Made by a program: the position numbers and the translations under genes. Shown in pieces: positions 1 through 9,094 of a stretch of DNA of 64,000 bases. Within the stretch, counting starts at the first letter, position 1. Every line of letters begins with the position of its first letter. The DNA is from Arthrobacter antibioticus (GTDB taxonomy: Bacteria; Actinomycetota; Actinomycetes; Actinomycetales; Micrococcaceae). The stretch is from contig NZ_JASISQ010000001.1 of assembly GCF_030063205.1 (NCBI RefSeq), positions 919,152 to 983,151 of the forward strand. Reading direction: 5' to 3'. The notes beneath the pieces were generated by a model. That model worked only from the letters and a program-made list of their open reading frames with translations. It had not been told where the DNA came from and did no database searches.

Positions 1-391
1 TGGCACCCGAGGCAGTTCCGTTGCTGGAGCCACCATTGCTGGTCTCCGAGGAATCAGCAGCTGGTTGCCCCGGTGCCTGAGACGTCTTCTTCGAGGCTGC
101 TCCGCGCCGACTAGGGGCAGAAGCCGCCGGAGCTTGCGTGTCAGCAGTCTTAGCAGCTGAGCGTGCCGGACGGTCAGTTACAGAAGACCCACGCTGGTGT
201 GCGGAAATTGATTCAACAAGGTCGCCCTTGCGCATCCTCGATCCGCCAGTGATGCCCAACTGGCCTGCCAGAATTTGCAGCTGAGCCAATTTCAGGCCAG
301 CTAAACCTGCAGACTTGGCAGGTGCGCTCGTAGCAGTGGTGTCCAAATCAGCAGCTTTGGAAGCAGCGGCTGAAGTTACGGTTTCGGTCAC
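1..391 (-). CDS. rho: Transcription termination factor Rho, N-terminal part (runs off the window)
   Basis: The first 130 codons of a minus-strand gene continue past base 1. Translation begins at a GTG (391-389) as VTETVTSAAASKAADLD, with a purine-rich Shine-Dalgarno stretch (GGGGGAAGGA) just upstream. Residues about 25-60 (AGLKLAQLQILAGQLG, then GSRMRKGDLVESI) match the Rho N-terminal helical domain that precedes the RNA-binding fold. A low-complexity Ala/Ser/Pro/Gly-rich tract follows, typical of actinobacterial Rho, which carries a long insertion here. Rho is the ATP-driven RNA translocase that ends transcription. Position downstream of thrB is the usual actinobacterial order. The helicase core lies outside the window. 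Confidence 0.88.
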   Translation of the reverse strand, partial: MTETVTSAAASKAADLDTTATSAPAKSAGLAGLKLAQLQILAGQLGITGGSRMRKGDLVESISAHQRGSSVTDRPARSAAKTADTQAPAASAPSRRGAASKKTSQAPGQPAADSSETSNGGSSNGTASGA

Positions 392-730
392 GAAGGATCC
401 TTCCCCCTCGATGGCGGGCCCAATTATTGAGGCCGCGATGATTAGTGTCAGACTCCCCAAGTGCAACCGCACTGGCTGGCAAGGGGAAAAATCTGAGGTT
501 CCATTTCTGTTCCTGAACAACGTCAGGGATCCAGGAAATGGTGTGGTTCACTCTATGAATCAAATCTGAAATGGGAGTGATCCTAGGAGCAATGCGGCGG
601 CTGCCATGCGTTGATCCAGCGGCCACCGTGCAAGAACGCACAGACCGTTAGAGTGGCATCAAGTGTCCTATAAACAAAGTTTATTTCCGCACTGGCCAGA
701 TGGCAGCCATTCAGGGAAAGCATTTATGGG
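392..730 (-). other. rho leader / thrB-rho intergenic region
   Basis: This 339-base stretch separates thrB from rho on the same strand. I find no convincing coding sequence: a 97-codon minus-strand open frame (641-348) has no family resemblance and runs into the rho start out of frame. No clear intrinsic terminator was seen. The most likely contents are the rho promoter and a long 5' leader. Leader-based autoregulation is known for rho in other bacteria, but nothing here proves it. Confidence 0.4.
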
Positions 731-1714
731 CTACGGATGTACTTCCACTTTAGCACCTTCAAGGTCAATCTGAAGCCGCGCTACTCGCCAGGACACGCCG
801 TGTTCGGACGAATTCAGGAAATTCCCGCCGTTTTTTGTGATGTAGCCCACAATACGCTCCGCTTCGGCACCGCCATTGGCCAGCACCATAACGGTTGGAC
901 CCGCTCCCGAAATAAAAGCTGCGAAACCCTCCGCCCGCAATTGCCGAACAAGAGCGGCACTCTCCGGCATCGCCGCAGCCCGGTAGTCCTGGTGCAGGTA
1001 GTCCCGCGTGCCAGCAAAGAGCAAAGACGGATCCTTCGTCAACGCATGCATCAGCACCGCGGCCCGGCCTGAATTAGCCGCCGCGTCAGCGTGAGAGACC
1101 ATAGCCGGCAGCATTCCGCGGGCCTGTTCAGTTTTCAGTTCAACGTTCGGGATTGCCACCACAGGAATAACCATGGACGACGGCGTGACCTTGGCACTGG
1201 CGTATCCCGAGCCTTCCTGCCAGGAGACGGCGACGGCACCATATATTGCCGGCGCAACATTATCCGGGTGACCTTCAAGCTCTGAGGCCAACTGCAGAAT
1301 CCAGGCTTTGTCTTGCCGATCCTCCGGTTCCACCAAAGCATTGGCGGCCATAATGGCCGCCACTATGGCCGAGGCCGAGGAGCCTAGACCACGGCCGTGT
1401 GGGAGCACATTGGCTGCTGTGACCCGCAGTCCGTGACGGCTGTAGCCCAGGCGTGCCCACACCAGATCAATAGTCTTAACAACCAGGTGGCTGGCATCTC
1501 GTGGAAGGTCCGCAATCCCTTCTCCGCTGAGTTCAAACTCCAGCTCATTGGCGGCCAGGGTTTCGATGTTCAGGGTGTCATACAGCGATACTGCCAAGCC
1601 TAAAGAATCGAAGCCCGGCCCAAGGTTTGCGCTTGTGCCTGGAACACGCACCGTCACGCTAGCCCCAATGGCGGGCGTTTTTAGAATCGAGGAAGTCATG
1701 GAGGTGCCTGTCAT
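731..1714 (-). CDS. thrB: Homoserine kinase
   Basis: A GHMP-family kinase that phosphorylates homoserine with ATP, giving O-phosphohomoserine for threonine synthase. The family N-terminal signature is at 31-42 (LGPGFDSLGLA) and the phosphate-binding loop at 109-117 (GLGSSASAI). A C-terminal glycine motif (ISGAGPTVMVLA) is also present. At 327 aa the length is normal. It starts 12 bases after the thrC stop, so the two are cotranscribed. An internal ATG at 1699 (MTSSILKTP) is an equally plausible start; neither has a strong ribosome-binding site. Confidence 0.93.
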   Translation of the reverse strand: MTGTSMTSSILKTPAIGASVTVRVPGTSANLGPGFDSLGLAVSLYDTLNIETLAANELEFELSGEGIADLPRDASHLVVKTIDLVWARLGYSRHGLRVTAANVLPHGRGLGSSASAIVAAIMAANALVEPEDRQDKAWILQLASELEGHPDNVAPAIYGAVAVSWQEGSGYASAKVTPSSMVIPVVAIPNVELKTEQARGMLPAMVSHADAAANSGRAAVLMHALTKDPSLLFAGTRDYLHQDYRAAAMPESAALVRQLRAEGFAAFISGAGPTVMVLANGGAEAERIVGYITKNGGNFLNSSEHGVSWRVARLQIDLEGAKVEVHP

Positions 1715-1726
1715 GATGGTGTGCGG

Positions 1727-2830
1727 CTAGTCTGTCAGGCCCAGAGCATCGGCGACTGTAACCACGTCAAAGGCAACCGACTGTGGAGCCGCTGAGCTGC
1801 CGTCTGCGTTTTTCAGCGCCCAATCAGGGTCCTTGAGTCCGTGCCCAGTGACTGTGATGACGAATGTCTTGCCTGTGGGAACCTCTCCGGCCGCGTGCTT
1901 CTTGATAAGTCCCGCAACGCCTGCTGCCGAACCGGGCTCAACAAACACGCCTTCCTTAGCTGAAAGCCAGCGGTGCGCGGCAAGAATTTCCTCATCGGTG
2001 ACCGCTTCGATGAGCCCGCCGGACTCATCCCTTGCAGCAATCGCCATGTCCCATGATGCCGGGTTGCCAATTCGAATGGCCGTGGCAATGGTGTCGGGTT
2101 CGGTGATGGGGTGACCGGCCACGAAGGGTGCCGCACCAGCTGCTTGGAAGCCCCACATGATGGGTGTGTGGGTGGACACTGCTGGCAGTGTTCCCGCAGT
2201 TGCGCTCTCATACGGGGCAGCGTACTCGCGGTAGCCCCTCCAGTAGGCGCTGATGTTCCCGGCGTTGCCCACGGGCAGCACATGGTAATCCGGCGCATCC
2301 CCTAGTGCGTCCACCACTTCAAAGGCACCAGTCTTCTGGCCCTCAATGCGGGCGGGATTAACCGAGTTAACTAAAAAGACCGGGTAGGAATCCGCAAGCT
2401 TACGGGCTACATCGAGGCAGTTATCGAAGTTACCGTCCACCTGCAAAATGGTGGCCCCATGGGCCACTGCCTGGCTGAGTTTACCCATGGAGATCTTACC
2501 CTCGGGAACCAGCACGGCACAGGTCAGCCCTGCAGCTCTGGCATAGGCAGCCGCTGAAGCAGAGGTGTTGCCCGTGGAGGCGCACACAACAGCTTTGGCT
2601 CCGGATGCAACGGCGGCTGTCATGGCCATTGTCATGCCGCGATCCTTGAATGAACCTGTGGGGTTCATTCCTTCCACCTTCAAATACACCTTGGAACCGG
2701 TTAGTTCAGAAAGATGCCGCGCAAACACCAACGGTGTTCCGCCCTCACCCAAGGTGATGATCTTAGTTTCTGCCGTGACAGGCAAACGCTCTGCATATTC
2801 GCGGACAACCCCGCGCCACTGGTGAGCCAT
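1727..2830 (-). CDS. thrC: Threonine synthase
   Basis: A PLP enzyme that converts O-phosphohomoserine to threonine and phosphate. The Schiff-base lysine is Lys62 in [11 protein letters not shown], followed by the phosphate-binding [14 protein letters not shown] segment. At 367 aa it is the short actinobacterial form. Its ATG overlaps the hom stop codon (TAATG), implying translational coupling, and thrB follows directly. This is the middle gene of hom-thrC-thrB. Confidence 0.95.
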   Translation of the reverse strand: MAHQWRGVVREYAERLPVTAETKIITLGEGGTPLVFARHLSELTGSKVYLKVEGMNPTGSFKDRGMTMAMTAAVASGAKAVVCASTGNTSASAAAYARAAGLTCAVLVPEGKISMGKLSQAVAHGATILQVDGNFDNCLDVARKLADSYPVFLVNSVNPARIEGQKTGAFEVVDALGDAPDYHVLPVGNAGNISAYWRGYREYAAPYESATAGTLPAVSTHTPIMWGFQAAGAAPFVAGHPITEPDTIATAIRIGNPASWDMAIAARDESGGLIEAVTDEEILAAHRWLSAKEGVFVEPGSAAGVAGLIKKHAAGEVPTGKTFVITVTGHGLKDPDWALKNADGSSAAPQSVAFDVVTVADALGLTD

Positions 2831-4197
2831 TAGACTCCCTCCACCCTCAAGACACTAGTAACTGAATTTATGACGTCTAGGCCATTGATGGCTGCAACGG
2901 TTGCTGCCAAGGCAGCCTCGCTTGCTCGGTGAGTGACAATACGCAGCTCGGCTGCGCCGTCTCCATCGCGTTCACCACTTTCCCGGTGAACTGTTTGGCG
3001 CATCGATTCAATTGATACACCGTTCTCGGCGAAGAGTGCGGAAATCTTTGAGAGAACCCCCGGCTGATCTGCTGCATCCAAATCAATGTAGTAGCGCGTG
3101 GATACAGCCTCCAGGGGAAGCACCGGCAGGACCTCAATGGTTGAATCTGTCCGGCCGGGCCCACCCAGCACTAGGCGGCGGGCCGCTGATACAACATCGC
3201 CCATGATGGCCGAGGCAGTGGGGGAACCGCCGGCGCCTGGTCCGTAGAACATGAGCTCTCCGGCTGATTCCGCTTCCACAAACACCGCATTGAACGCCCC
3301 ACGCACAGCAGCCAACGGGTGTTCACGGGGAAGAAGTGTGGGATGCACGCGGACGCATACGCCGGAGGTGAGCTCACCGGCGTCGTTAGTTTCCGTGATC
3401 TTCTCGGCAATGGCCAGCAACTTGATAACGTAACCGGCATCTTTTGCTGCAGCAATGTCGGTGGCTGTTACGGAGGTGATGCCCTGACAATGCACATCCT
3501 CAAGTGCAAAGCGGGTGTGGAATGCCAGCGAGGCCAAAATCGCGCCTTTGGCTGCTGCGTCCAGGCCCTGCACATCGGCGGTAGGATCCGCTTCCGCATA
3601 GCCCAGCCGGGTAGCCTCAGCCAAGGCATCGGAGAATTCGGCGCCCGTGGAGTCCATGGCGTCCAAAATGAAATTAGTAGTGCCATTGACTATGCCCATG
3701 ACGCGGGTGATCTTATCCCCGGCCAGGCTGTCAGTGATGGGGCGCAAAATCGGGATGGCACCAGCTACGGCAGCCTCGTAGGAGAGCTGGACACCAGCGG
3801 CGTCGGCCTTCTCGTACAGGGTGGGTCCGTCAACTGCCAGCAGCGCCTTGTTCCCTGTCACAACAGCGGCGCCATGTTCAATAGCTTCCAGGATCAACGT
3901 GCGGGCCGGCTCCAGGCCGCCCATGAGCTCAATGACGATGTCCGCTTCACGAACCAGTGCCGAGGCATCCGTTGTGTAAAGCTCCTGGGGCGCGGCATAA
4001 TCTCGGACAGTTCCGAGGTTGCGCACGGCAATGCCGACAAGCTCAAGCCGGGCTCCTGTCCGAGCGGCCAAAGTGTTGCTGTCCTCAAGTAGAATGCGGG
4101 CAACTTGCGAGCCCACATTTCCTGCGCCAAGGAGCGCCACCTTCAGGGTTTTGATGTGGGTGGATACTGAATTCTCCACGGTATTGCGCTCTGTCAA
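2830..4197 (-). CDS. hom: Homoserine dehydrogenase
   Basis: Reduces aspartate semialdehyde to homoserine with NAD(P)H, the branch step to threonine and methionine. The Rossmann motif GAGNVG is at 24-29. The catalytic domain includes the family VNGTTNFIL segment. A C-terminal ACT domain (about 370-450, beginning [15 protein letters not shown]) suggests allosteric feedback, as in corynebacterial Hom, where threonine inhibits. At 455 aa the length is somewhat above the usual 430-445. It starts 6 bases after lysA and overlaps thrC by one base, so it sits within one operon. Confidence 0.95.
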   Translation of the reverse strand: MTERNTVENSVSTHIKTLKVALLGAGNVGSQVARILLEDSNTLAARTGARLELVGIAVRNLGTVRDYAAPQELYTTDASALVREADIVIELMGGLEPARTLILEAIEHGAAVVTGNKALLAVDGPTLYEKADAAGVQLSYEAAVAGAIPILRPITDSLAGDKITRVMGIVNGTTNFILDAMDSTGAEFSDALAEATRLGYAEADPTADVQGLDAAAKGAILASLAFHTRFALEDVHCQGITSVTATDIAAAKDAGYVIKLLAIAEKITETNDAGELTSGVCVRVHPTLLPREHPLAAVRGAFNAVFVEAESAGELMFYGPGAGGSPTASAIMGDVVSAARRLVLGGPGRTDSTIEVLPVLPLEAVSTRYYIDLDAADQPGVLSKISALFAENGVSIESMRQTVHRESGERDGDGAAELRIVTHRASEAALAATVAAINGLDVINSVTSVLRVEGV

Positions 4198-4203
4198 AGG
4201 TCT

Positions 4204-5655
4204 CTAGGCCCCTAAATCGCGTGCCAGTAAATCGTCTTCTGTTTCGCCCCGCACAATCAAGCGTGCGGTGCCGTTTCTTACGGCTACAACGGGCGGCCGG
4301 GGCACGTAGTTGTAGTTGCTGGCAAGTGCCCAGCAATACGCGCCCGTTCCGGGAACTGCCAGCAGATCCCCGGCCGCCACGTCATTGGGCAGATATACAT
4401 CTCTAACAACAATGTCACCGCTCTCGCAATGTTTGCCCACCACTCGGGACAGCGCAGGGGTGGCGCCGGAGGCACGGTTAGCCAGAATTGCTGAATAATC
4501 GGCGTCGTAAAGCACCGGACGAGCGTTATCGCTCATGCCACCATCCACCGACACATAACGCCGCGGGGCCGTCACATCAGGTTGGCCAGCAACCTCAACC
4601 TGCACGGTTTTCAGCGTCCCGGTCTCATACAGGGTGAACGTTGTGCTGCCAACAATGGCGCGGCCCGGTTCAATGGATATCCGCGGAGCGTTCATGTTCA
4701 GTTCAGCACAGGTGTCTCGGACGACGGCGGCCATCGCTACTGCGATTTCCCCAGCTGGGCGCGGGGTATCCACCGCAGTATAGGCAATGCCGTAGCCGCC
4801 ACCCAGGTCAAGCTCGGGCAGCGTGATGCCGTACTTGTTTTGGATTTCGCTGGTGAAGTGCAGCAGTTTGCGGGCTGCAATTTCAAAGCCTTCCGGCTCA
4901 AAAATCTGTGAGCCAATGTGGGCGTGGAAGCCAAGGAAATTGATGCTCTTTGCTTCCACTGCCAGCTTGGAGGCTGCCTCTGCTGCGCTCATTCCGGGCG
5001 CTTCGGGGTCTTCGGCAATGAAGGAGAGCCCAAATTTTTGGTCCTCGTGCGCCGTGGCGATGGATTCGTGGGTGTGGGCGTGCACTCCCGGGGTAAGCCG
5101 GAGCATGACGTTGGCCGTGGTGTTCGCAGCAGCTGCCAACTCTGCAACGCGTTTGAGCTCATGGAGGCTATCCACCACGATGCGGCCCAGCTCCATATCC
5201 AGCGCCCGCCTAATCTCAGCGTCGGATTTGTTATTGCCGTGCAGCCCTAAGTTGGCACCTTGCAGCCCGGCCCTGCGAGCCAGTGCCAGTTCGCCGCCGG
5301 AACAGGTGTCAAGGCGCAGACCTTCCGCGTCAACCCAACGAGCCACCTCGATGGACAGGAACGCCTTGCCAGCGTAGTAAACGTCCACACCGCCACAGAT
5401 GTCCTTGAAGGCGTCATCGAATGCCGTCTTGAACATGCGTGCACGGGCCCTGAAATCATCTTCACTCATGACAAACAATGGTGTGCCAAACTGTGCCTTC
5501 AACTCGCTAACGGGCACACCGCTGATGGTGACTTCGCCACTTTGGCCGCGTTCGACGTCGTGCGACCACATGACCGGCAATAAGGTGTTCAGGTCTCCAG
5601 CGGCCGGTAGCCACTTCGGTGCCAGCTCGGCGCCGGCAATCTTTGTTTGGCTCAT
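4204..5655 (-). CDS. lysA: Diaminopimelate decarboxylase
   Basis: Catalyses the last step of lysine synthesis, decarboxylation of meso-diaminopimelate. It is a fold-III PLP enzyme with Lys97 in VDVYYAGKAFLS, the phosphate-binding GGGYGIAY region and the downstream ISIEPGRAIVG and HCESGD motifs. I place the start at ATG 5655 (MSQTKIAGAELAP), 4 bases past the argS stop, rather than at an upstream in-frame codon that would run into argS. The protein is 483 aa. It couples lysine supply to the threonine genes that follow. Confidence 0.94.
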   Translation of the reverse strand: MSQTKIAGAELAPKWLPAAGDLNTLLPVMWSHDVERGQSGEVTISGVPVSELKAQFGTPLFVMSEDDFRARARMFKTAFDDAFKDICGGVDVYYAGKAFLSIEVARWVDAEGLRLDTCSGGELALARRAGLQGANLGLHGNNKSDAEIRRALDMELGRIVVDSLHELKRVAELAAAANTTANVMLRLTPGVHAHTHESIATAHEDQKFGLSFIAEDPEAPGMSAAEAASKLAVEAKSINFLGFHAHIGSQIFEPEGFEIAARKLLHFTSEIQNKYGITLPELDLGGGYGIAYTAVDTPRPAGEIAVAMAAVVRDTCAELNMNAPRISIEPGRAIVGSTTFTLYETGTLKTVQVEVAGQPDVTAPRRYVSVDGGMSDNARPVLYDADYSAILANRASGATPALSRVVGKHCESGDIVVRDVYLPNDVAAGDLLAVPGTGAYCWALASNYNYVPRPPVVAVRNGTARLIVRGETEDDLLARDLGA

Positions 5656-5659
5656 AGTC

Positions 5660-7312
5660 CTACATCCGTTCCGGGGCGTGGACGCCCAGCAGTGAGAGCC
5701 CGTTGGCAAGAACCTGGCCCACGGCGTCGTTGAGCCACAGACGGGTGCGGTTCACATCGGTGATGCTTTCTTCGCCCATGGGGGTCACCCGGCAGGCGTC
5801 GTACCAGCGGTGGTAGGCGCCGGCAATGACTTCCAGGTGGCGGGCCACACGGTGCGGTTCGCGGAACGTGGCAGCCTGGGTCAACACCCCGGGGTATTGA
5901 CCCAGAACAGCAAGCAGCTCGGATTCGGTGGCATGGTTCAACGCCGCCGCGTCAAAACTGCTGCGCTCAATGCCGGCCGCAGCCGCGTTGCGCCCCACAG
6001 CACAGGTGCGAGCGTGAGCGTACTGCACGTAGAACACGGGGTTTTCGTTGGATTTTTTAGTCAGCACGTCCAAGTCAATATCGATGTTGGAATCACTGGA
6101 GAAGCGGGCCAAAGAATAGCGGGCTGCGTCATTACCCACAGCATCAACCAGGTCCTCCATGGTGACCACTGTGCCCGCCCGTTTGGACATGCGTACGGGC
6201 TTGCCGTCCTGGACCAGATTCACCATCTGGCCAATGAGCACCTCAACACGGTTGGCGTCATCTCCCATGGCTGCAGCGGCCGCCTTGAGCCGGGCTACGT
6301 AACCGTGGTGGTCGGCGCCAAGCATGTAGATGCACAGGTCGAAGCCGCGCTCGCGCTTGTTCCTGAAGTAGGCAATGTCACCAGCTATGTAGGCGGCGTT
6401 GCCGTCACTCTTAATGACAACCCGGTCCTTGTCATCGCCGTAGTCGGTGGAGTTCAGCCACCAGGCGCCGTCCTTGAGGTACATATTCCCGGACCCCTTG
6501 AGCTGGTCAAGGAGCTCCTCCACCGCACCATCCTGGAACAAGGAATTTTCGTGGAAGTACACGTCAAAGTCAACGCCAAAATCATGCAGTGAGGAGCGGA
6601 TAGCCGCAAACATCAGTTCCACGCCCTGGGCGCGGAACTCTTCCTGCGGGTCCGCTGATTCCAGAATGCCAGGATTCTTGGCCATGACATCTTTGGCAAT
6701 ATCCTCTATGTACGCTCCACCGTAGCCATCTTCGGGAGCAGGAGCCCCCTGCGCACTGGCGAGCAATGAGCGGGCAAATTTATCGATCTGATTACCGTGA
6801 TCGTTGAAGTAGTACTCACGGGTTACATCCGCACCCTGGGAGATGAAGATACGTGCCAAGGAATCACCTACGGCTGCCCAGCGGGTGCCACCGAGGTGGA
6901 TGGGTCCGGTGGGGTTGGCCGAGACAAACTCCAAGTTGATCTTGGTTCCGGCCATGGCAGTGTTGGTACCAAAGTTCTCTCCGGACTCCACGATCGCCTT
7001 GGCTAGTTCGCCAGCGGCCGCAGCGTCAACGGTGATGTTTAAGAAGCCTGGTCCGGCAATATCCACCTTGGACACACCCGGAATATCGCCCAGTCGCGTT
7101 TGCAGGATCGCCGCAATGTTCCGTGGCGGAACACCGGCTGGTTTGGCCAGCTGCAAAGCAATATTCGTTGCCCAGTCGCCGTGCTCGCGGCTTTTAGGCC
7201 GCTCAACGCGCACTTCCGTGGGTAGGGCCGAGGCCGGAACACTGAGTTCACCGGCGTCGACGGCTTCTTTGAGGCAGGAGGTAATGGCGGTGGAAAGTTC
7301 TTCAGGAGTCAC
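5660..7312 (-). CDS. argS: Arginyl-tRNA synthetase
   Basis: A class I synthetase charging tRNA-Arg. The HIGH-type motif appears as NPTGPIHLGGTRW and the KMSKS-type loop as RMSKRAGTV. The C-terminal DALR anticodon-binding domain ends LSLLGVHAPERM. The GTG start at 7312 (VTPEELSTAI) gives 550 aa, the normal length; upstream in-frame sequence has no family similarity. A TACACT hexamer ends exactly 7 bases before this GTG, so the mRNA is probably leaderless. First gene of the argS-lysA-hom-thrC-thrB run. Confidence 0.95.
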   Translation of the reverse strand: MTPEELSTAITSCLKEAVDAGELSVPASALPTEVRVERPKSREHGDWATNIALQLAKPAGVPPRNIAAILQTRLGDIPGVSKVDIAGPGFLNITVDAAAAGELAKAIVESGENFGTNTAMAGTKINLEFVSANPTGPIHLGGTRWAAVGDSLARIFISQGADVTREYYFNDHGNQIDKFARSLLASAQGAPAPEDGYGGAYIEDIAKDVMAKNPGILESADPQEEFRAQGVELMFAAIRSSLHDFGVDFDVYFHENSLFQDGAVEELLDQLKGSGNMYLKDGAWWLNSTDYGDDKDRVVIKSDGNAAYIAGDIAYFRNKRERGFDLCIYMLGADHHGYVARLKAAAAAMGDDANRVEVLIGQMVNLVQDGKPVRMSKRAGTVVTMEDLVDAVGNDAARYSLARFSSDSNIDIDLDVLTKKSNENPVFYVQYAHARTCAVGRNAAAAGIERSSFDAAALNHATESELLAVLGQYPGVLTQAATFREPHRVARHLEVIAGAYHRWYDACRVTPMGEESITDVNRTRLWLNDAVGQVLANGLSLLGVHAPERM

Positions 7313-7325
7313 GCTTCTAAGTGTA
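7313..7325 (-). promoter_or_regulatory. Candidate leaderless promoter of argS
   Basis: On the minus strand TACACT (7325-7320) fits an actinobacterial -10 box. The 7-base gap to the GTG places the transcription start on or beside the first codon. There is no Shine-Dalgarno sequence. The -35 region is poor (TTGGGG with a 19-base spacer). Confidence 0.5.
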
Positions 7326-7427
7326 CGGTTCCGCCCGCATCCTCCCCCAATCCGCCGATGTTTTGTCCAGTTTGTGGCACAACTTTTTATGGCGGACACT
7401 TCCGCTGCGCACGGAGTTGTCGCCGTG

Positions 7428-8711
7428 TTAGGAAGTAGCCGCGCGCGGTTCGAAGTCGTCTTCAAGCATTCTGGGCCGGCAAATAATCCATGCCCCGGTG
7501 CCCAGGAGCAGCAAGGTAGCAAAAAGGAACACAAAGGGACCCGTCCATGAGCCCGTCCATTGACGTAGCAATCCAAAGAACAACGGGCCCGTGCAAGCAA
7601 GGGTGTAGCCCATGCCCTGGCCGAAGCCGGACAACGCACCGGCGCCTTCATGAGTTCTGGTTCGGTGATTAATCAGCAGCAAAGCCAGCGGGAACGTCCC
7701 CGGCCCCAAACCAGTGAACGCCACCCAGATCCAGGTTCCGGTGGCTGGAGAAAGCAACAAACCCAGGTAGCCAATAACGAAGCAGCCAAGCATCACCACT
7801 ACGGCCGGAAATGGGTTACGCATCTTGGCCGCAATAATCGGTATGCACAGGCTCAAAGGCAGGCCCAGCGCGCCAAAGAGCGCAAGCATCGACCCTGCAT
7901 GGGCTCTATCGAGTCCTGCTTGGGAGAGAATTTCCGGCAACCACGCAAACATCGCATATGTATTCAGTGACGTGCAGCCAAACATGAACGTCAAGCCCCA
8001 CGCCGTAGGTGAGCGCCACAAGTTCATCTTTGGCGCCGGGGCAATAACGGCTGAGTACACTTCCAGCTCCGGACCCTGTACGGGCGCGTCCGGCTGATCC
8101 ACGGCGGAAGGCGGTTGACCCGGGTGGGGTGGCACCGGAGTGGTGCGTTGAGAAAAGAGGGCCATAAGCCAAGGGATAAGGGCAATGGTGCTGATGCCCG
8201 CCCATGAGGCCAACGAGAACTGCCAGTTGGTGGCATCAGCCATTGGCACGGCGAGCTGCGCGGGCAGTGCTGTGCCGATGGAAATTGCCGTGACGTAAAC
8301 GGCTGTCATGAGGCCGATCTTGGTGGGGAAGTGCTTCTTTACCAGAGGTGGCAGGAGCACATTTCCGGCGCCGAGGCCACCGAAAGCCACAACCGAAAAG
8401 ACCAGAAAAAGTGGCGTGCCGGGGACCATGACACGGGCAACTTGGCCAACGATTCCCAGCAATATGGAGGCCACGATGAGCTTTTCCAATGATGCAAGCC
8501 GGATGACATAGGGTGTGAGGAAACCGAAAAGCCCAAACGCCGCGGTGGGGAGCATGCCCAGGATGCCGATCGTTGCCGGGCTCAGCGGTAAATCGGTGTC
8601 AATGGTTGAGATCAGCGGCGGCACCACCGTGACGGCACCGCGCAGGGTCAAAGCTGTGAGAATAATGCCGGCTGCGAAAAGCCACATTTTTTGCTGTTTT
8701 TTCGCGTTCAT
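7428..8711 (-). CDS. MFS transporter, CynX/NimT type
   Basis: A 427-residue inner-membrane protein with about 12 hydrophobic helices. The start MWLFAAGIILTALTLRGAVT, followed by a conserved VPPLISTI segment, is typical of the CynX/NimT (cyanate or nitroimidazole) branch of the major facilitator superfamily. The central cytoplasmic loop (about 205-240) is Pro/Glu/Gln-rich. The substrate cannot be told from sequence. It is transcribed alone on the minus strand, with argS beginning about 115 bases downstream. Confidence 0.8.
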   Translation of the reverse strand: MNAKKQQKMWLFAAGIILTALTLRGAVTVVPPLISTIDTDLPLSPATIGILGMLPTAAFGLFGFLTPYVIRLASLEKLIVASILLGIVGQVARVMVPGTPLFLVFSVVAFGGLGAGNVLLPPLVKKHFPTKIGLMTAVYVTAISIGTALPAQLAVPMADATNWQFSLASWAGISTIALIPWLMALFSQRTTPVPPHPGQPPSAVDQPDAPVQGPELEVYSAVIAPAPKMNLWRSPTAWGLTFMFGCTSLNTYAMFAWLPEILSQAGLDRAHAGSMLALFGALGLPLSLCIPIIAAKMRNPFPAVVVMLGCFVIGYLGLLLSPATGTWIWVAFTGLGPGTFPLALLLINHRTRTHEGAGALSGFGQGMGYTLACTGPLFFGLLRQWTGSWTGPFVFLFATLLLLGTGAWIICRPRMLEDDFEPRAATS

Positions 8712-8882
8712 ATTCTCACCATTGCCCCAACGTTACCCTTAGTTGCCGGGCTCAAGCCGGGAAATCGGGGTGCCCTGGCTCACCCACCGGATTCGAAGAA
8801 AGTACTAGCCTTCCCGGTTTACCTCCAACCCCTCACACCTGCTAAGCTCTTTCTCGTTCCCTTTGGCAGCCACGGTTGCCGC

Positions 8883-8955
8883 GCCTTCGTAGCTCAGGGG
8901 ATAGAGCGTCCGCCTCCGGAGCGGAAGGTCGTAGGTTCGAATCCTATCGAGGGCA
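8883..8955 (+). tRNA. tRNA-Arg (anticodon CCG)
   Basis: A full cloverleaf can be folded. The acceptor GCCTTCG pairs with CGAGGGC, the D-stem is GCTC/GAGC, and the anticodon stem TCCGC/GCGGA encloses CTCCGGA. The T-arm is GTAGG-TTCGAAT-CCTAT. The anticodon CCG reads CGG arginine codons. CCA is not encoded. A possible promoter, TTTACC with TAAGCT 19 bases later (8818-8848), lies upstream, and a strong hairpin follows. Confidence 0.96.
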
Positions 8956-8961
8956 CATTTT

Positions 8962-9012
8962 AATGGTGTCCGGTCCTGTGAAATATTTCACAGGACCGGA
9001 CACCATTTTTTT
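8962..9012 (+). terminator. Long perfect palindrome with T-tract after tRNA-Arg
   Basis: Bases 8962-9007 form a perfect 23-bp palindrome with no loop bases excluded (left arm starts AATGGTGTCCGG). A run of seven T follows at 9006-9012. It begins 6 bases after the tRNA and probably ends the tRNA transcript. The stem is much longer than a usual intrinsic terminator. Confidence 0.75.
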
Positions 9013-9094
9013 CATCTTTGAACGTGCGCTCACCCTTGACTTCCGGCCCGGTATCCGGGAGGCTCATCCGCATCGACGACGCTGAAGGGTTAAC

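Noticed and set aside
3319-4092. A 257-codon plus-strand open frame inside hom
   Set aside because: It is antisense to a clear homoserine dehydrogenase; GC-rich coding DNA often leaves such frames open.
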